A stretch of DNA of 64,000 nucleotides from Promethearchaeia archaeon (GCA_029856125.1 JAHQWJ010000014.1:1-64000); one strand, 5' to 3'; counted from the first letter of the stretch, positions 44,730 to 54,888 are shown. Translations and numbers: made by a program. Notes: generated by a model from the sequence alone, not told the origin.

Positions 44730-46340
44730 TTATAGTTTTATTCCATAAGCGTCAATTATATCGGGAAATTTCTTGAGTTCATTTAGATCTTCGTTAGAGA
44801 CCGCTTCGTCTAGTGTGATAATTGAAATTGCAGTATTTCCCTTTTCCTTTCTTCCGCATTGTAGCCCGGCTATGTTGATTCCTTTATTTCCTAAGAAACT
44901 TCCAATATTCCCAATCACTCCGGGGACATCGTTGTTTCTTAAGGCAAGCATGTAGTTTGTGGGAGCAAAGTCGTAAATTAAGCCGTTTATCTCGACTATT
45001 CGAGGATTTTCCGAGAAAACTGTTCCTGCAATTTTTGTAATAGAACCATCTTCAGCCATAATTGAAATTTTAATGTAATTTTCGTAATTAATTGGTTTAC
45101 CGTACTTTTCTACAATCACGTTAATTTCATTTTCTTGTAAAATCTCTTCTAAATTAATATAGGTTATTATATCTACCAGCCTCCCATCAAATAAGGACTG
45201 CAATATCACAGCTTTAATTGGATCAAAGTTAGTAAATATCTCTCCTTTATACTTAATTTTCACACTAATAATTTTTGATAGGTTAAACTGAGTAATGAAC
45301 TTACTTAAAGAAGCCCCTAATTCGATATAAGGCCGATATAAATCTGCCATTTCTTCTGACATGTTAAAAGAAATATTAACAGCATCTACGAATATTTTAG
45401 AATTAAGAGCTTGGCCTATTCTTTCAGCTGCTAATTTCGCGACCTCAATCTGCGCCTCAAATGTGCTAGCACCTAAGTGAGGCGTTGTAATACAATTATC
45501 TAATCCAATAAAAGGTGCGTCCTTAGGATCAACTGGTTCTTTAGAATAAACATCAATACATGCTCCTCCAATTTTGTTGTTTTTTAGAGCGTCGTATAGT
45601 GCTTGTTCATTTACAACACCCCCTCGAGCAACATTAACAATAATCGCTGTAGATTTCATTTTTTCTATCTCAGCATAACTAATTAAATCTTTTGTTTGAG
45701 TTGTTAAAGGAACGTGAATCGTGATATAGTCTGATCGAGCTAAAAAATCGTCAAAATTATTTAATAACTCAACCCCCAAATCCTGACCTCGTTTTCTTGG
45801 AACGAAATTATCGAAAGCTATTGTATTCATGTCAAACGCTTGACATTTTTTTACAACAGCGGCCCCGATATTTCCTAATCCAATAATTCCGACTGTTTTA
45901 CCTTGTAATTCTGAACCTCTTAAGATTTTTTTATCCCATTTGCCTTCACGCATAGAAGAGTTTGCTTTATAAATATTTCGCGCAAAATTCAGCATAAGAC
46001 CAACTGTTAGCTCAACTACCGCATTAGTATTGCCTAATGGAGTTATCAAAACAACAATTCCATGTTTATTACATTCTTCAATATTAATGTTATCGTATCC
46101 GGTTCCAGCTCGAACAATAACTTTCAATTTTTTCCCTGCGTTAATTATATCCGGAGTGATTTTAGTAGCGCTCCTAACTATAATACCGTCAAAATGTTCT
46201 ATAATTTCAAGAAGTTCTTCTCTACTTGTTTTATTATTAATCGTAAGTTCAAAATTTTTAAACTTCTTTAATATCTCAACTCCCTCTTGAGCTAAACCGT
46301 CAGAAATCAAAAGTTTGTAATTTTTTAATTCCATAATCAT
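44730..46340 (-). CDS. serA: D-3-phosphoglycerate dehydrogenase
   Basis: This is the long (536-residue) SerA form. The N-terminal catalytic and NAD domains (1-315) show VRAGTGYDNIN, GLGNIGAAVV, NVARGGVVNEQ and TPHLGASTFEAQ with the catalytic His. An intervening allosteric substrate-binding domain (about 320-455) follows, then a C-terminal ACT domain (DVPGVIGNIGSFLGNKGINI) for serine feedback. It makes 3-phosphohydroxypyruvate for serine, the substrate of CysE. Two in-frame ATGs six bases apart start the gene. Confidence 0.95.
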   Translation of the reverse strand: MIMELKNYKLLISDGLAQEGVEILKKFKNFELTINNKTSREELLEIIEHFDGIIVRSATKITPDIINAGKKLKVIVRAGTGYDNINIEECNKHGIVVLITPLGNTNAVVELTVGLMLNFARNIYKANSSMREGKWDKKILRGSELQGKTVGIIGLGNIGAAVVKKCQAFDMNTIAFDNFVPRKRGQDLGVELLNNFDDFLARSDYITIHVPLTTQTKDLISYAEIEKMKSTAIIVNVARGGVVNEQALYDALKNNKIGGACIDVYSKEPVDPKDAPFIGLDNCITTPHLGASTFEAQIEVAKLAAERIGQALNSKIFVDAVNISFNMSEEMADLYRPYIELGASLSKFITQFNLSKIISVKIKYKGEIFTNFDPIKAVILQSLFDGRLVDIITYINLEEILQENEINVIVEKYGKPINYENYIKISIMAEDGSITKIAGTVFSENPRIVEINGLIYDFAPTNYMLALRNNDVPGVIGNIGSFLGNKGINIAGLQCGRKEKGNTAISIITLDEAVSNEDLNELKKFPDIIDAYGIKL

Positions 46341-46557
46341 TCATACCGCAAAGTTAATCGTAATTAAATTTTAGTTAAACACTTAGTAGGAATAAATACC
46401 GTAAATTTATTATCTTTTCGAATTAGAAACCTAGTTTATTGAGACCTTGTCTAACTCAGCTTCTTATATAAACCCCAAAAAACATGAAGAAAATATCTAA
46501 GAATGCTTTAGAATAAAATAAAAGTTAAAAAATAAAAAGTTCAATAATAAAAAAATT

Positions 46558-47913
46558 TTAATAAAATTCACAATCTTCAAGTATCATAGACAAATCTATA
46601 ACCGGTAAATCAGGTTTGTTGCGACTGGCAGCTAAATGTAAATTATTTTTACAAAAGACACAAGCGCTAACTAAAACTTCGGCATCGGTTTCGATTGCTT
46701 CCTTTAAGCGGTCTTCGTTAATGTTCTCCCAGCATGCTACAGTTTCATCTAAACGATTATTAGCAATATCAAGTGAGATTTCTCCGTATAAGGCTCTTAC
46801 TCCGCCTCCCGCACCACAGCATAACGACATTTCTCGGTTGTGTCTCATTTCGATAAACTTAACGCCTTCAATCATGTTCATTAGCTCTCTTGGCTCGTCG
46901 TAAACTCCACAGTATCGTCCTAAGTGGCATGGATCGTGATATGTGATAACCATAGGGTCTTCTTTTGTACGTTTCGTGTACCTAATCTTAAGACCTTTTT
47001 GTTTTACGATTTTAGGAACAAATTGAACCAAGTGAGAAAGCTCAAACCCAAGATCTCCGCCAGCAAACTTAGTATATTCTGTTGTAAATGTAGAAAAACA
47101 GCCTGCACAAGAAAAAACGAGTTCGTTTACTCCTAACTTACGGACCATGTCAAGGTTATATTCAACTAATTGAAGAGCATCGTCTTCTAACCCAGTTCGG
47201 AACATAACCGAGCCACAACAATATTCATCAGGAAATAAAATGAACTTCACGCCTAGTTTTTCTAAAATTCGAGCAGTTGCCGTACTTAACTCGTTATTAC
47301 GATATGAGCTTGTACAACCAACGAAATAACCAACTAAATGCTCATCAATATCACTTGGTTTTAATTCTCCAGATTCTATTTGTCTAGTACGTTCTGTTCC
47401 ACGTTGTAAAGCCTCGTATCCTTCTTTACAGGTTTCCGAATCACACCAATTATATCTATCTGTTCCACTTTCGAGAAATGGATTTTTATTTGTCAGTATC
47501 GAGTTTTTTAAGATTCCTAATTTTTCAGGTAGAACACCTTTACGCACTGCAGTTCTTCTGTAATTTTGAAAGACTTCTAAAGTATCGATTCCTACTGGGC
47601 AAACGGTTCTACAATGGCCACAAAGCATACATTGAAATAACGCAGGCACGATTTCTTCTTTATCGAAATCAAGCTCTCTTTTAGATAAGGCTTTGAGGAT
47701 TCTATTACGTCCACCAGCATAGTCTCTTTCGGAAAAGGTTATGCTATATACTCTACAAACGTTACGGCAATAACCGCACTGTATGCATTTCTCGAAATCG
47801 TTGTCTGTTTTGCGTCCTGGATCAACTAAATTCTCTTGGTCTGGTGCAAAAAATCCTGAGACTGGAGAACCAGTCGTAATTACTTTTTTTACATCACTTA
47901 CTTTTTCATTCAT
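46558..47913 (-). CDS. glcF: Fe-S / CCG-domain oxidoreductase subunit (GlcF-like)
   Basis: This 451-residue cytosolic protein has two N-terminal 4Fe-4S motifs, CIQCGYCRNVCRV and CMLCGHCRTVCPVG. Two CCG repeats follow: YFVGCTSSYRNNE, EYCCGSVMFR and SCAGCFST, then YHDPCHLGR, SLCCGAGGG and ACVFCKNN. This is the glycolate/lactate oxidase Fe-S subunit design, also shared with HdrD-like proteins. It lies 25 bases after the FAD subunit gene. It should pass electrons from the flavin onward, probably to the membrane proteins encoded upstream. Confidence 0.87.
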   Translation of the reverse strand: MNEKVSDVKKVITTGSPVSGFFAPDQENLVDPGRKTDNDFEKCIQCGYCRNVCRVYSITFSERDYAGGRNRILKALSKRELDFDKEEIVPALFQCMLCGHCRTVCPVGIDTLEVFQNYRRTAVRKGVLPEKLGILKNSILTNKNPFLESGTDRYNWCDSETCKEGYEALQRGTERTRQIESGELKPSDIDEHLVGYFVGCTSSYRNNELSTATARILEKLGVKFILFPDEYCCGSVMFRTGLEDDALQLVEYNLDMVRKLGVNELVFSCAGCFSTFTTEYTKFAGGDLGFELSHLVQFVPKIVKQKGLKIRYTKRTKEDPMVITYHDPCHLGRYCGVYDEPRELMNMIEGVKFIEMRHNREMSLCCGAGGGVRALYGEISLDIANNRLDETVACWENINEDRLKEAIETDAEVLVSACVFCKNNLHLAASRNKPDLPVIDLSMILEDCEFY

Positions 47914-47938
47914 TATTAATTTTACTCCATTTTTGTTT

Positions 47939-49411
47939 TTAGATTGTTTTCATTGTTTTAAAGAGTCGTTTTGCTATCCAAAATAGAAGTCCCATCCTCC
48001 AAGTTCTCATCTTTGCTTTCACCAATCTGTAAGAGTTAACGAGATCTTTTGGGTCTAATTTGTTTTTCATTGCTAGTAAGGCCGCTGCTTTTTCAGGATT
48101 GTATTTGAGAAAGTAGAACGTATTTACTACGCCTAAAGTGTATAAGCTGTCTCCATTTTCGTAGTTATTTTTAGTTATATCGTTAAAAACTGCTTTAATT
48201 CCGAAAAATTCTCGAGAGTCCTTAATATTAGAAAGACCAAACAGTTTAACTCTGTTCTCTCCTTTAGCTCCAGACATCATGTAGAATGCATGTCGATACT
48301 TTTCTTTAGAGGTTTCAGTATAAAAGTTGTAAAAATCTTCGATTCGACCGTCAGATACCATATATTCTTGAAAAATTAAGTTCTCGCACCAACGTCCAAC
48401 ATTTAATTCAGTATCAGCCATGTCTCTCCATTTTTCCTTTAGATACCATTCTTCAACGCTAAGTCCGTCTAACTTTGAAGCTGTTTCTTTCGCAAATGAA
48501 ACGCTTTGAGAGGTCGCACTAGGATCGTCAGAATATACCGCATAGACGAAATAATCTCGCGATGGAAAAGTCCAGTGAGCATATTTCTCAAAATGTTTGT
48601 CTGAAAGCGAAAGGAAAAGCGGTTTGCTTGCATCGCTATTTTTCAGCGTTCGAAAGAACTCAATTGCCATTTTAAATGTGTGAAAACTGTATCCTACCAT
48701 CTCTAATGAAGTCTTAAGAGACGTTACTTCCATTTCTACTTCAGCGACAGCACCGAATATTCCAAAAGAGCCTATAACATCATCAAGCGATAAATCTCCT
48801 TGAGATTCGCGAGTTATAGTTTCAGTAGAACCATCTGGTTTCACAAAAACAATAGATCGTAATATATCTTTCATTGATCCATTTTTTAAGACACCCACTC
48901 CTACTTTACCAGAAGTAGCAACAAATCCGCTAACACAACTAGCTCTATAGCTAGTAGGATAACATTTTGGAGCTAATCCATATTCGAGAAGTTCTTCCAT
49001 GAGTTTTTGCCAAGAAATTCCAGCGTCACACTTAACAACCATTTTCTCTTTGTCAATATTGTGAACTTTGTTCATTCGTCGAAAATCAATTATTACACCA
49101 CCTTTAGTAGGTGTAGAAGCTGAATAACACGAAGTTCCTGCGGCTCGTAGGGTCATAGGTAATGAATATTCATCACATTTTTGCATCAATTTAGAAAGTT
49201 CTTCGGTATTACCAGGACGGATTACGTGAGTAGCTCGATATTCTTCTTTAAACTTATAGTGATACTTCGATAACAATGAAAGATCACCAGAAGTTGCTTC
49301 AATCTCGTAGATATCAGTGCTTACGTGTGGAGAGGGCATGAATTCTTCTACATCTTTTGTAAATTGTGTCTTTCCAATTTCTTCTTTTTCATCAATTTTT
49401 GCTTCATTCAT
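47939..49411 (-). CDS. glcD: FAD-binding 2-hydroxyacid-type dehydrogenase (GlcD-like)
   Basis: This 490-residue protein has a PCMH-type FAD domain (HVIRPGNTEELSKLMQKC, TLRAAGTS..., GVIIDFRRMNKV, VKCDAGISWQKLMEEL, SGFVATSGKVGVGVLKNGS). A long C-terminal cap domain follows. Relatives oxidise lactate, glycolate or alkylglycerone phosphate. No signal peptide is seen. It shares an operon with GlcF, and the upstream neighbours on the same strand are membrane proteins and heme O synthase. This suggests electrons leave to a quinone or heme carrier. Confidence 0.85.
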   Translation of the reverse strand: MNEAKIDEKEEIGKTQFTKDVEEFMPSPHVSTDIYEIEATSGDLSLLSKYHYKFKEEYRATHVIRPGNTEELSKLMQKCDEYSLPMTLRAAGTSCYSASTPTKGGVIIDFRRMNKVHNIDKEKMVVKCDAGISWQKLMEELLEYGLAPKCYPTSYRASCVSGFVATSGKVGVGVLKNGSMKDILRSIVFVKPDGSTETITRESQGDLSLDDVIGSFGIFGAVAEVEMEVTSLKTSLEMVGYSFHTFKMAIEFFRTLKNSDASKPLFLSLSDKHFEKYAHWTFPSRDYFVYAVYSDDPSATSQSVSFAKETASKLDGLSVEEWYLKEKWRDMADTELNVGRWCENLIFQEYMVSDGRIEDFYNFYTETSKEKYRHAFYMMSGAKGENRVKLFGLSNIKDSREFFGIKAVFNDITKNNYENGDSLYTLGVVNTFYFLKYNPEKAAALLAMKNKLDPKDLVNSYRLVKAKMRTWRMGLLFWIAKRLFKTMKTI

Positions 49412-49426
49412 CTTTTTTTCACCTCA

Positions 49427-50035
49427 TCAGTATATGGGAGGAATGGGTAGTTCTAATAAGAGCCCTAAAAGAAAGGCCCCCCACCATCCTGCTAACGTAA
49501 AGTATCCTGTCATTCTTGCGAGATTTCGTTGTCCAGAAGCCCCAAATAAGAAGCTTGCGACACCTGTCATTAATCCAAAGGCTCCAAGAATTATATGAAG
49601 CGTGTGGATCATTCCGGAATAGTTAAGTATTTCCGGTGGAGTCAAGAACATTAATAGAATAACGTTTATTATCGTTACAATCAATGCTCCTCCAGCAGCT
49701 AATCCGTGCCACATAACATATTTTGCCTCGTCATATAAGACAAGAATTGTGCCAACCGATAATGAAATTAAAGCTGGCAAACCTAGAATTAATCCTATAT
49801 GCCAACTACCAAAATCTGGGTCAAACCCAGGAGATTGATAATCACTTAGTCTAAGAGCAAATATTTCAATACCATCTAATACGATTATTACAGTCATCAA
49901 AACTCCGAATATCGTTGCCATAATCCAAATGAGAACTTTCTTTTGATCTCGTTTCCTAAAGTTCAATATTAGAATCAATGCTATAAATATTGCAACAGCT
50001 GCAACGGAAAGGATTATTTGTATTTCAGGTTCCAT
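49427..50035 (-). CDS. Six-helix membrane protein, candidate heme or quinone site
   Basis: This 202-residue protein has about six hydrophobic segments (5-25, 36-56, 78-98, 107-130, 140-163, 178-197). Histidines lie at membrane ends: SWHIGL near 78, MWHGLAAGG near 107, and MIHTLHIILGAFG near 143. The arrangement recalls DUF420-like or cytochrome b-type helices. It lies 15 bases upstream of glcD and downstream of heme O synthase on one strand. It is not assigned to a family. Confidence 0.6.
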   Translation of the reverse strand: MEPEIQIILSVAAVAIFIALILILNFRKRDQKKVLIWIMATIFGVLMTVIIVLDGIEIFALRLSDYQSPGFDPDFGSWHIGLILGLPALISLSVGTILVLYDEAKYVMWHGLAAGGALIVTIINVILLMFLTPPEILNYSGMIHTLHIILGAFGLMTGVASFLFGASGQRNLARMTGYFTLAGWWGAFLLGLLLELPIPPIY

Positions 50036-50135
50036 AATCTTTACCTTTTTTTTTTGTTTTGTTTAAATTTGTAGTTAAATTTTTGATATTTTTTATAATC
50101 ATTTATAATGCTAAATAAACCTTTTTATTCCATAA

Positions 50136-51020
50136 TCATCTTAGGATTACACCTAAAAAGACTAATAAAAATCCTAAGACCATGTAAAGTGAAGCGATCT
50201 TGAAGATTAGAAATGTAAGTTTATTCGTCGGTTTTATCAAACTTTTGATTGATAAAATTATAATAATTAACGACAATACACCCCAGATGATTCTGATAAT
50301 CCAGTTTGCGCCCAATAGCCTCGCAGCTTCGTATAGCGCTACGCTACTAAGAAACGCACTAATTGCTATTACGCGCATAGTTTGGGCTTGTGAACTTACA
50401 ATAGGCCACATAGGTACTTTTGCTTTTTTATACCCCTCAAAATTTCTAGGAATTAGCGCTATCGTAAGAATATGTACGGGTATCCAAGTAAGAATGAAGA
50501 TAAGCAATAAAAATCCAATCCAATCTAAGCTCCCGGTTATTGCAACTCTACCTGCCCAAGCAGGGAGCCCACCAGCTATCCCTCCGAAGATAATACTATA
50601 TTTAGTTCTCCTTTTCAACCAAATACTATAAATAACGACATCAAAAAAGAATCCTAAAAATACGATTAAAGCTGCTAACCAGTTGAGAGTCAAAAACGCA
50701 AGGAAAATCCCTAAAACAGTGAATATGGTTCCAAATGTAAGCACTGCGGAGGCCGTAACCTTTCCGCTCGGTAATGGTCGATCTTTTGTACGCTCCATGA
50801 TTGCGTCGATATCCCTATCTATGTACATGTTTAGTATAGTAGTACCCGATACTGCAAGATACAAAGAAATTGCTAAATGGAGTAAATTAAACCAGTTAAT
50901 TTCTACTGCTAAACTTGCAACAGTAATCAAATAAGTAAAAACGCCAGTGTAAACTAAAAGTATCGTCTGTCTCGCTTTAATAAGTTCTCCAAAGAGCGTT
51001 AATACATTTTTCAAATTCAA
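50136..51020 (-). CDS. ctaB: Heme O synthase (protoheme IX farnesyltransferase)
   Basis: This 294-residue UbiA-fold prenyltransferase has nine hydrophobic segments. The first Asp-rich motif is TTILNMYIDRDIDAIMERTKDRPLPSGK, the heme O synthase form N-x3-D-x3-D with R-P-L-P. The second is in a loop near 175. It converts heme b to heme o for heme-copper oxidases. This gene sits among membrane proteins with conserved histidines, which suggests they carry heme o or a. Other UbiA branches such as geranylgeranylglyceryl synthases differ in the first motif. Confidence 0.85.
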   Translation of the reverse strand: MNLKNVLTLFGELIKARQTILLVYTGVFTYLITVASLAVEINWFNLLHLAISLYLAVSGTTILNMYIDRDIDAIMERTKDRPLPSGKVTASAVLTFGTIFTVLGIFLAFLTLNWLAALIVFLGFFFDVVIYSIWLKRRTKYSIIFGGIAGGLPAWAGRVAITGSLDWIGFLLLIFILTWIPVHILTIALIPRNFEGYKKAKVPMWPIVSSQAQTMRVIAISAFLSSVALYEAARLLGANWIIRIIWGVLSLIIIILSIKSLIKPTNKLTFLIFKIASLYMVLGFLLVFLGVILR

Positions 51021-51129
51021 GAATATCCCCGAGCGTTAGCAATTAATATTCAGTTTATAAATGAAAGAAATACCAAATAAAAGTTGAATAGTGAAATTAA
51101 GAATGCTTAATAAAATTTTATTTCGATAA

Positions 51130-51200
51130 ATATAAGATTAAATTAGAAAAAATAAGATTAGAAAATAGTAAGAATAGAAAAAAATAAGATTAGAAAAAAA
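51130..51200 (-). repeat. Three copies of ATAAGATTA in a U-rich trailer
   Basis: The word ATAAGATTA occurs at 51132-51140, 51152-51160 and 51184-51192, each followed by an A-rich run on the plus strand. On the minus strand this gives successive U-tracts just after the stop of the 51205 gene. They could act as a multi-step archaeal terminator, or be simple-sequence drift. Confidence 0.35.
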
Positions 51201-51204
51201 AATT

Positions 51205-52740
51205 TTAAACGGTTTTTTCAGTAAGAATCAGAGGTTTAGAACCACTTGATCCGTGAGCCGGTGGTGGGATAGTTTTTACGTTTTTCCCAAGCGCGTATAA
51301 TCCAATGACAAAGCCTGTTAAGAGAAACCATACTCCTATAAATGTTATGGTTCGAAAGCCATCGAAATTTTCCAATGGTAGCGGACGTACCATATGTATC
51401 ATTGCGAAAGGAAACGTTAAATTAACTCCGATAAAAAATATCCAACCCAGAATTTGTTTCATCCTTCCTTTAACCTTAAAAAAGTCAATAGCATGTATCA
51501 TCAGAGCCACAGCGATCATCACTGCCAATTGGTGCCAGTGAGCAACGTTAAAATTATATTCCAGCATTACCATATCATGCAATCTATAATAACCGTCTGT
51601 AGTAAGACCAACATAGATTTGAGGGAAAACTAAAATTTCTGCAATGAAAAGAAGGTAATAATACGACAACTTTACAGGTTCCTTAAACAATGCTTTGAGC
51701 CTTGTCCCACGCGATGCGTCTCGGAAATCGTCTCCTAAATGTTCTTTAATAGTGGTCTTCATGCCAACTATTGACATAATAATCGTGACGAGGATCAATA
51801 TCCCTGCTCCCACCCATATTATGTAATGGTTTAGGACCCAAGCACCATAAGACAATGTTATAACGCCAATCGGAGTAATCGCTAAAAGATATGTATAAAG
51901 TTTACCTGACAATTTACTCGTACGGAAGGCGACCAACATTACCATAGCAGCTGATTGAGCAAGCTGTATGTGAAGGTGACCAACTATCATGTCTTGGACG
52001 ATATCATGATGTCCCCCGAATGTTATACCTTTTCTAATGATTGCTTCTGCTAAAAAGGCGATAGGTTCGCGATCTAACCCCCAAATAGTACCAGTAAAGT
52101 TTTCAATAGCGGAGAGAGCGCCATATATTGCCGAAACCATAATGCATATCGCTAAAATTACGAGATTAAAATATTCCAAATTCAACCCACGGAACGTAGA
52201 TCCATCTGGATTACTTTTTGGAAATCTACCTTTCACTGGCCAAGCGGCTATAAGAAATACTATTCCACCGACAAAGCAGAGCAGCATACCGAACGTGAAA
52301 AGCTCGTGGAAAAATCTTAGACGTGTATAGGCAAAAATCATTCCGTTTATACCTACAAGAAATGCACTAGGTATAAAAAGAATTTTTAAAGTTGGTAGCC
52401 ACTTCTGACGGATTTCGTAGTGTTCTAATATCCAGAATACGTTCGCGATAAAAAATGGTAAAGCTAACGAGTGATATATCATGACAAGTCGAGCTGTTCT
52501 TGATATTACGTCGTCGTTAAGCATCCAAGGCCAGATCGGTTCTCCACCAATTAGAACGGTTAAAGGTTCAGAGAAGGTCATATAGAACATTACTTGTATG
52601 AAGACAAATGCAAACATGATAAAGTGTATCTTCTTAAAATGCGTTTCTGGGTCAATTCTCATCTCCTGCGTTTCCATTGAAGTTTCTGCACCAGTTTCCA
52701 TTGGGACTGTTTCCGTTATTTCTGTTTCTATTTTTAACAC
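51205..52740 (-). CDS. Polytopic membrane protein, heme-copper-oxidase-subunit-I-like (copy 1)
   Basis: This 511-residue protein has about 12 hydrophobic segments. Conserved-looking histidines occur at RTARLVMIYHSLALPF (second helix), RFFHELFTF, GGHHD, GHLHIQLAQ, and NFNVAHWHQLAVMI near the C-terminal third. The first and last recall HCO helix II and the HxH of helix X, but spacing and remaining ligands do not match a standard oxidase. A second protein (56469-57881) shares the same blocks. The start is a GTG at 52740 without a ribosome site; internal ATGs near residues 14 and 22 are possible. Confidence 0.6.
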   Translation of the reverse strand: MLKIETEITETVPMETGAETSMETQEMRIDPETHFKKIHFIMFAFVFIQVMFYMTFSEPLTVLIGGEPIWPWMLNDDVISRTARLVMIYHSLALPFFIANVFWILEHYEIRQKWLPTLKILFIPSAFLVGINGMIFAYTRLRFFHELFTFGMLLCFVGGIVFLIAAWPVKGRFPKSNPDGSTFRGLNLEYFNLVILAICIMVSAIYGALSAIENFTGTIWGLDREPIAFLAEAIIRKGITFGGHHDIVQDMIVGHLHIQLAQSAAMVMLVAFRTSKLSGKLYTYLLAITPIGVITLSYGAWVLNHYIIWVGAGILILVTIIMSIVGMKTTIKEHLGDDFRDASRGTRLKALFKEPVKLSYYYLLFIAEILVFPQIYVGLTTDGYYRLHDMVMLEYNFNVAHWHQLAVMIAVALMIHAIDFFKVKGRMKQILGWIFFIGVNLTFPFAMIHMVRPLPLENFDGFRTITFIGVWFLLTGFVIGLYALGKNVKTIPPPAHGSSGSKPLILTEKTV

Positions 52741-53089
52741 CTTAATTTGTAATATAGATTAAAAAAGTATTTTTTTACTAATTAAATAATTATTGATTAA
52801 TATATCTTTTGTTTACCTTACTTTGTAATTTCCTTGAGCTTAGCGTAAAAGAATACGTAATTCAGAAAATAATTTTTATTAACTGCTTATAGAAAAATGG
52901 TAGAATAAAAATTTTTGATAAATTGATGCGTTTTAATCCCTAACATTTTGAATGAATTGAGTTTTATTAGTTCAATTTCATGTTTAGGATGAAGTAACCT
53001 GTAGTTCAAAAAGAAAATTAGTAGATGTCAACAAAAAAAATAAAAAGAAAAAAAAATTTATTGCAAAAATGCTTATTTATAGATTTAAT
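52741..53089. other. Non-coding region between two membrane protein genes
   Basis: About 350 AT-rich bases. The end next to 53089 holds the U-rich trailer of the upstream gene (listed separately). The rest should hold the promoter of the 51205 gene, but no element stands out. No ORF of note. Confidence 0.45.
53033..53057 (-). terminator. Poly-U terminator after the 53090 gene
   Basis: The minus strand reads a nearly pure T tract, with single A or C interruptions, about 30 bases after the stop of the 53090-53860 gene. Runs of U of this length are the usual archaeal termination signal. Confidence 0.55.
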
Positions 53090-53860
53090 TTAGTCTTCTA
53101 ATTCAATACCCGGAATATTAAAGCCCCATCTTTTAGGAACAAAAGTTCCCCAAGCAAAGAATAGAACAGCTAACAGGTAAATGAATGGAAACGCTGCTAA
53201 GACTATGAATAGATATCCTTCCTCTAGAGGCGCCGCCATTTCAACAAGGGTTGCACCAGCTAATAGAACTCCAACGAGACCCATTAGAACACCTGCTATT
53301 GGGAATGCAAGCGCTGCTTTTCCGTTTTCATCTCTCGTTTGTAATGGAAGCCAAATTATTAAAATTGCACTAGGAACGTGTAAGGCCATTACTAAAATCG
53401 GTACAAGGTATGAGGGAGTGCCAAGAACTATAATCATGTTTTCATTTTTAAAGAATCCTATTACGAGGGACATAACAATTACGTAGTATAAAAGGTAATT
53501 ACCAATTTTATCCTTTTCAGGTTTCACATTTTTCCATAGACCTACGGCAAACAGTCCTACCGTTAATGCAAAAAAGACCGAGTTTACAGGATCAGTAAAA
53601 GTCCAGAAACCGGCGAGTCGGGTAATTGACATGGATCGTACGTCGACAGCAACATAGGTTATAGCGAGATGAGTATTTATCCAAAGCAAAGCGAAAGAGA
53701 TTCCCCAATAGAGATGCTCAGGTTTCCTAGTATTAAGATAGGAAGACAAAAGAAATAACGCAAAAATAACAGAGATAATTGCTGCTATCCATAAGACAAT
53801 CTCAATTGCTTGACCCCATTCATAGAACGAGAATTCCCAGGGAGTTGCAAATAACACCAT
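53090..53860 (-). CDS. Seven-helix membrane protein, unknown family
   Basis: This 256-residue protein has about seven hydrophobic segments and ends in a short acidic tail. It has a HLYWGISFALLWINTHLAITY block with two histidines in one helix, and a later MALHVPSAILII histidine. GTGATG lies upstream of the ATG at 53860. It is in line with the heme O synthase cluster and divergent from 54118. No family is recognised; a redox or quinone role is only suggested by context. Confidence 0.6.
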   Translation of the reverse strand: MVLFATPWEFSFYEWGQAIEIVLWIAAIISVIFALFLLSSYLNTRKPEHLYWGISFALLWINTHLAITYVAVDVRSMSITRLAGFWTFTDPVNSVFFALTVGLFAVGLWKNVKPEKDKIGNYLLYYVIVMSLVIGFFKNENMIIVLGTPSYLVPILVMALHVPSAILIIWLPLQTRDENGKAALAFPIAGVLMGLVGVLLAGATLVEMAAPLEEGYLFIVLAAFPFIYLLAVLFFAWGTFVPKRWGFNIPGIELED

Positions 53861-54032
53861 TTTATTTCATCACTTATTTGTTTTTTTTTTAATTTAATTT
53901 TATATTTATTTAAAAAAATTGTTTTTGATGTATTTTTTAAATAATAGTTAATATTAGAAAGAAGGTTCTATATAAAAGTTTGTGATTGAAAGAGCTACTG
54001 AATGATAATTCAAAATAAGAATAAATCTTTAA

Positions 54033-54080
54033 ATAGTAGTTGACATCCTACTATATACTAATAGAAATTTATCTATTAGT
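54033..54080. promoter_or_regulatory. Two tandem dyads in a divergent promoter region
   Basis: One inverted repeat has 7-base arms at 54033-54039 and 54048-54054. The second has 9-base arms at 54057-54065 and 54072-54080 (ACTAATAGA and its complement, six-base spacer). They lie between the divergent genes at 53860 and 54118, about 40-85 bases before the latter. Candidate operator pair. Confidence 0.4.
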
Positions 54081-54117
54081 TTAAAAAATATACAAAAAAA
54101 ATATATTAAAAAAATAG

Positions 54118-54888
54118 TTGGTGTTTAAAACGCGGATAAAACGATCTGATTTGATATTTAATTTAATAATATTAGCTCTTTTTGCGGTTGTTGCGGCTAC
54201 TCAGCTTTTAAGTGCTTATGGTGCGATATGTGTAGTGTGGGATATTCCTTCAGGTATGCCTTCTCCACCGTTTCCAGCAGACCATACATATTGGGATATG
54301 TTTTCATATGCAGGTACTTTTAGTTGGATTTATCAACCTTCGAATATAATAACCTGGATTATAGCATTTGCTTATGGCTTTTTGATTTACTCGTATTTTA
54401 CAAAAATGCCTTGGAAGCGTTTCTTTATAATTGCTATGGTTGTCGCCTTCTTAGGATTTATTACTGGACTTCTCCCCGCACTTGTCTCAGATACTGCTGG
54501 ATTCAGTGAAGCTTTTGACTTTGGTTCACCAAATTGGGGACGAACAATAGGAAATGCATTAATGTTAGTTGTACTTCTAGCGATGAACTTTGTGCCAAGG
54601 TTAAAGGTAGCAACCAAAAGTTTTATCGAAGAACGAAGTGTAGCTGGACAATATGTAAAACAATTAATTTTAATGTCCTTGTTTTTCTTCTGGTTAGGAG
54701 CTGCCTCATTCCTCGGAACAACTTTTATGGCAAATGCACATGTTGTTGGTGGAATCAATGTTTGGACAACTGTTGATATTCAATTTGTTGGTGGTGTAGT
54801 TACGTCACTCATCGGGGCTTCAATGTTGTCAACCGCCCTGATTTACAATCAAATTCGACCATCTTCAGCACTCATAACAACAAAGTAA
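54118..54888 (+). CDS. Six-helix membrane protein, unknown family
   Basis: This 256-residue protein has hydrophobic segments near 12-33, 65-85, 92-118, 140-158, 177-200 and 215-240. The extracytoplasmic loop after helix 1 is aromatic and proline-rich, and only a few histidines are present. The start is TTG 54118 or GTG 54121, right after a TAG, with no ribosome site; leaderless translation is possible. It is the only gene of the cluster on this strand. The family is not recognised. Confidence 0.6.
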   Translation: MVFKTRIKRSDLIFNLIILALFAVVAATQLLSAYGAICVVWDIPSGMPSPPFPADHTYWDMFSYAGTFSWIYQPSNIITWIIAFAYGFLIYSYFTKMPWKRFFIIAMVVAFLGFITGLLPALVSDTAGFSEAFDFGSPNWGRTIGNALMLVVLLAMNFVPRLKVATKSFIEERSVAGQYVKQLILMSLFFFWLGAASFLGTTFMANAHVVGGINVWTTVDIQFVGGVVTSLIGASMLSTALIYNQIRPSSALITTK

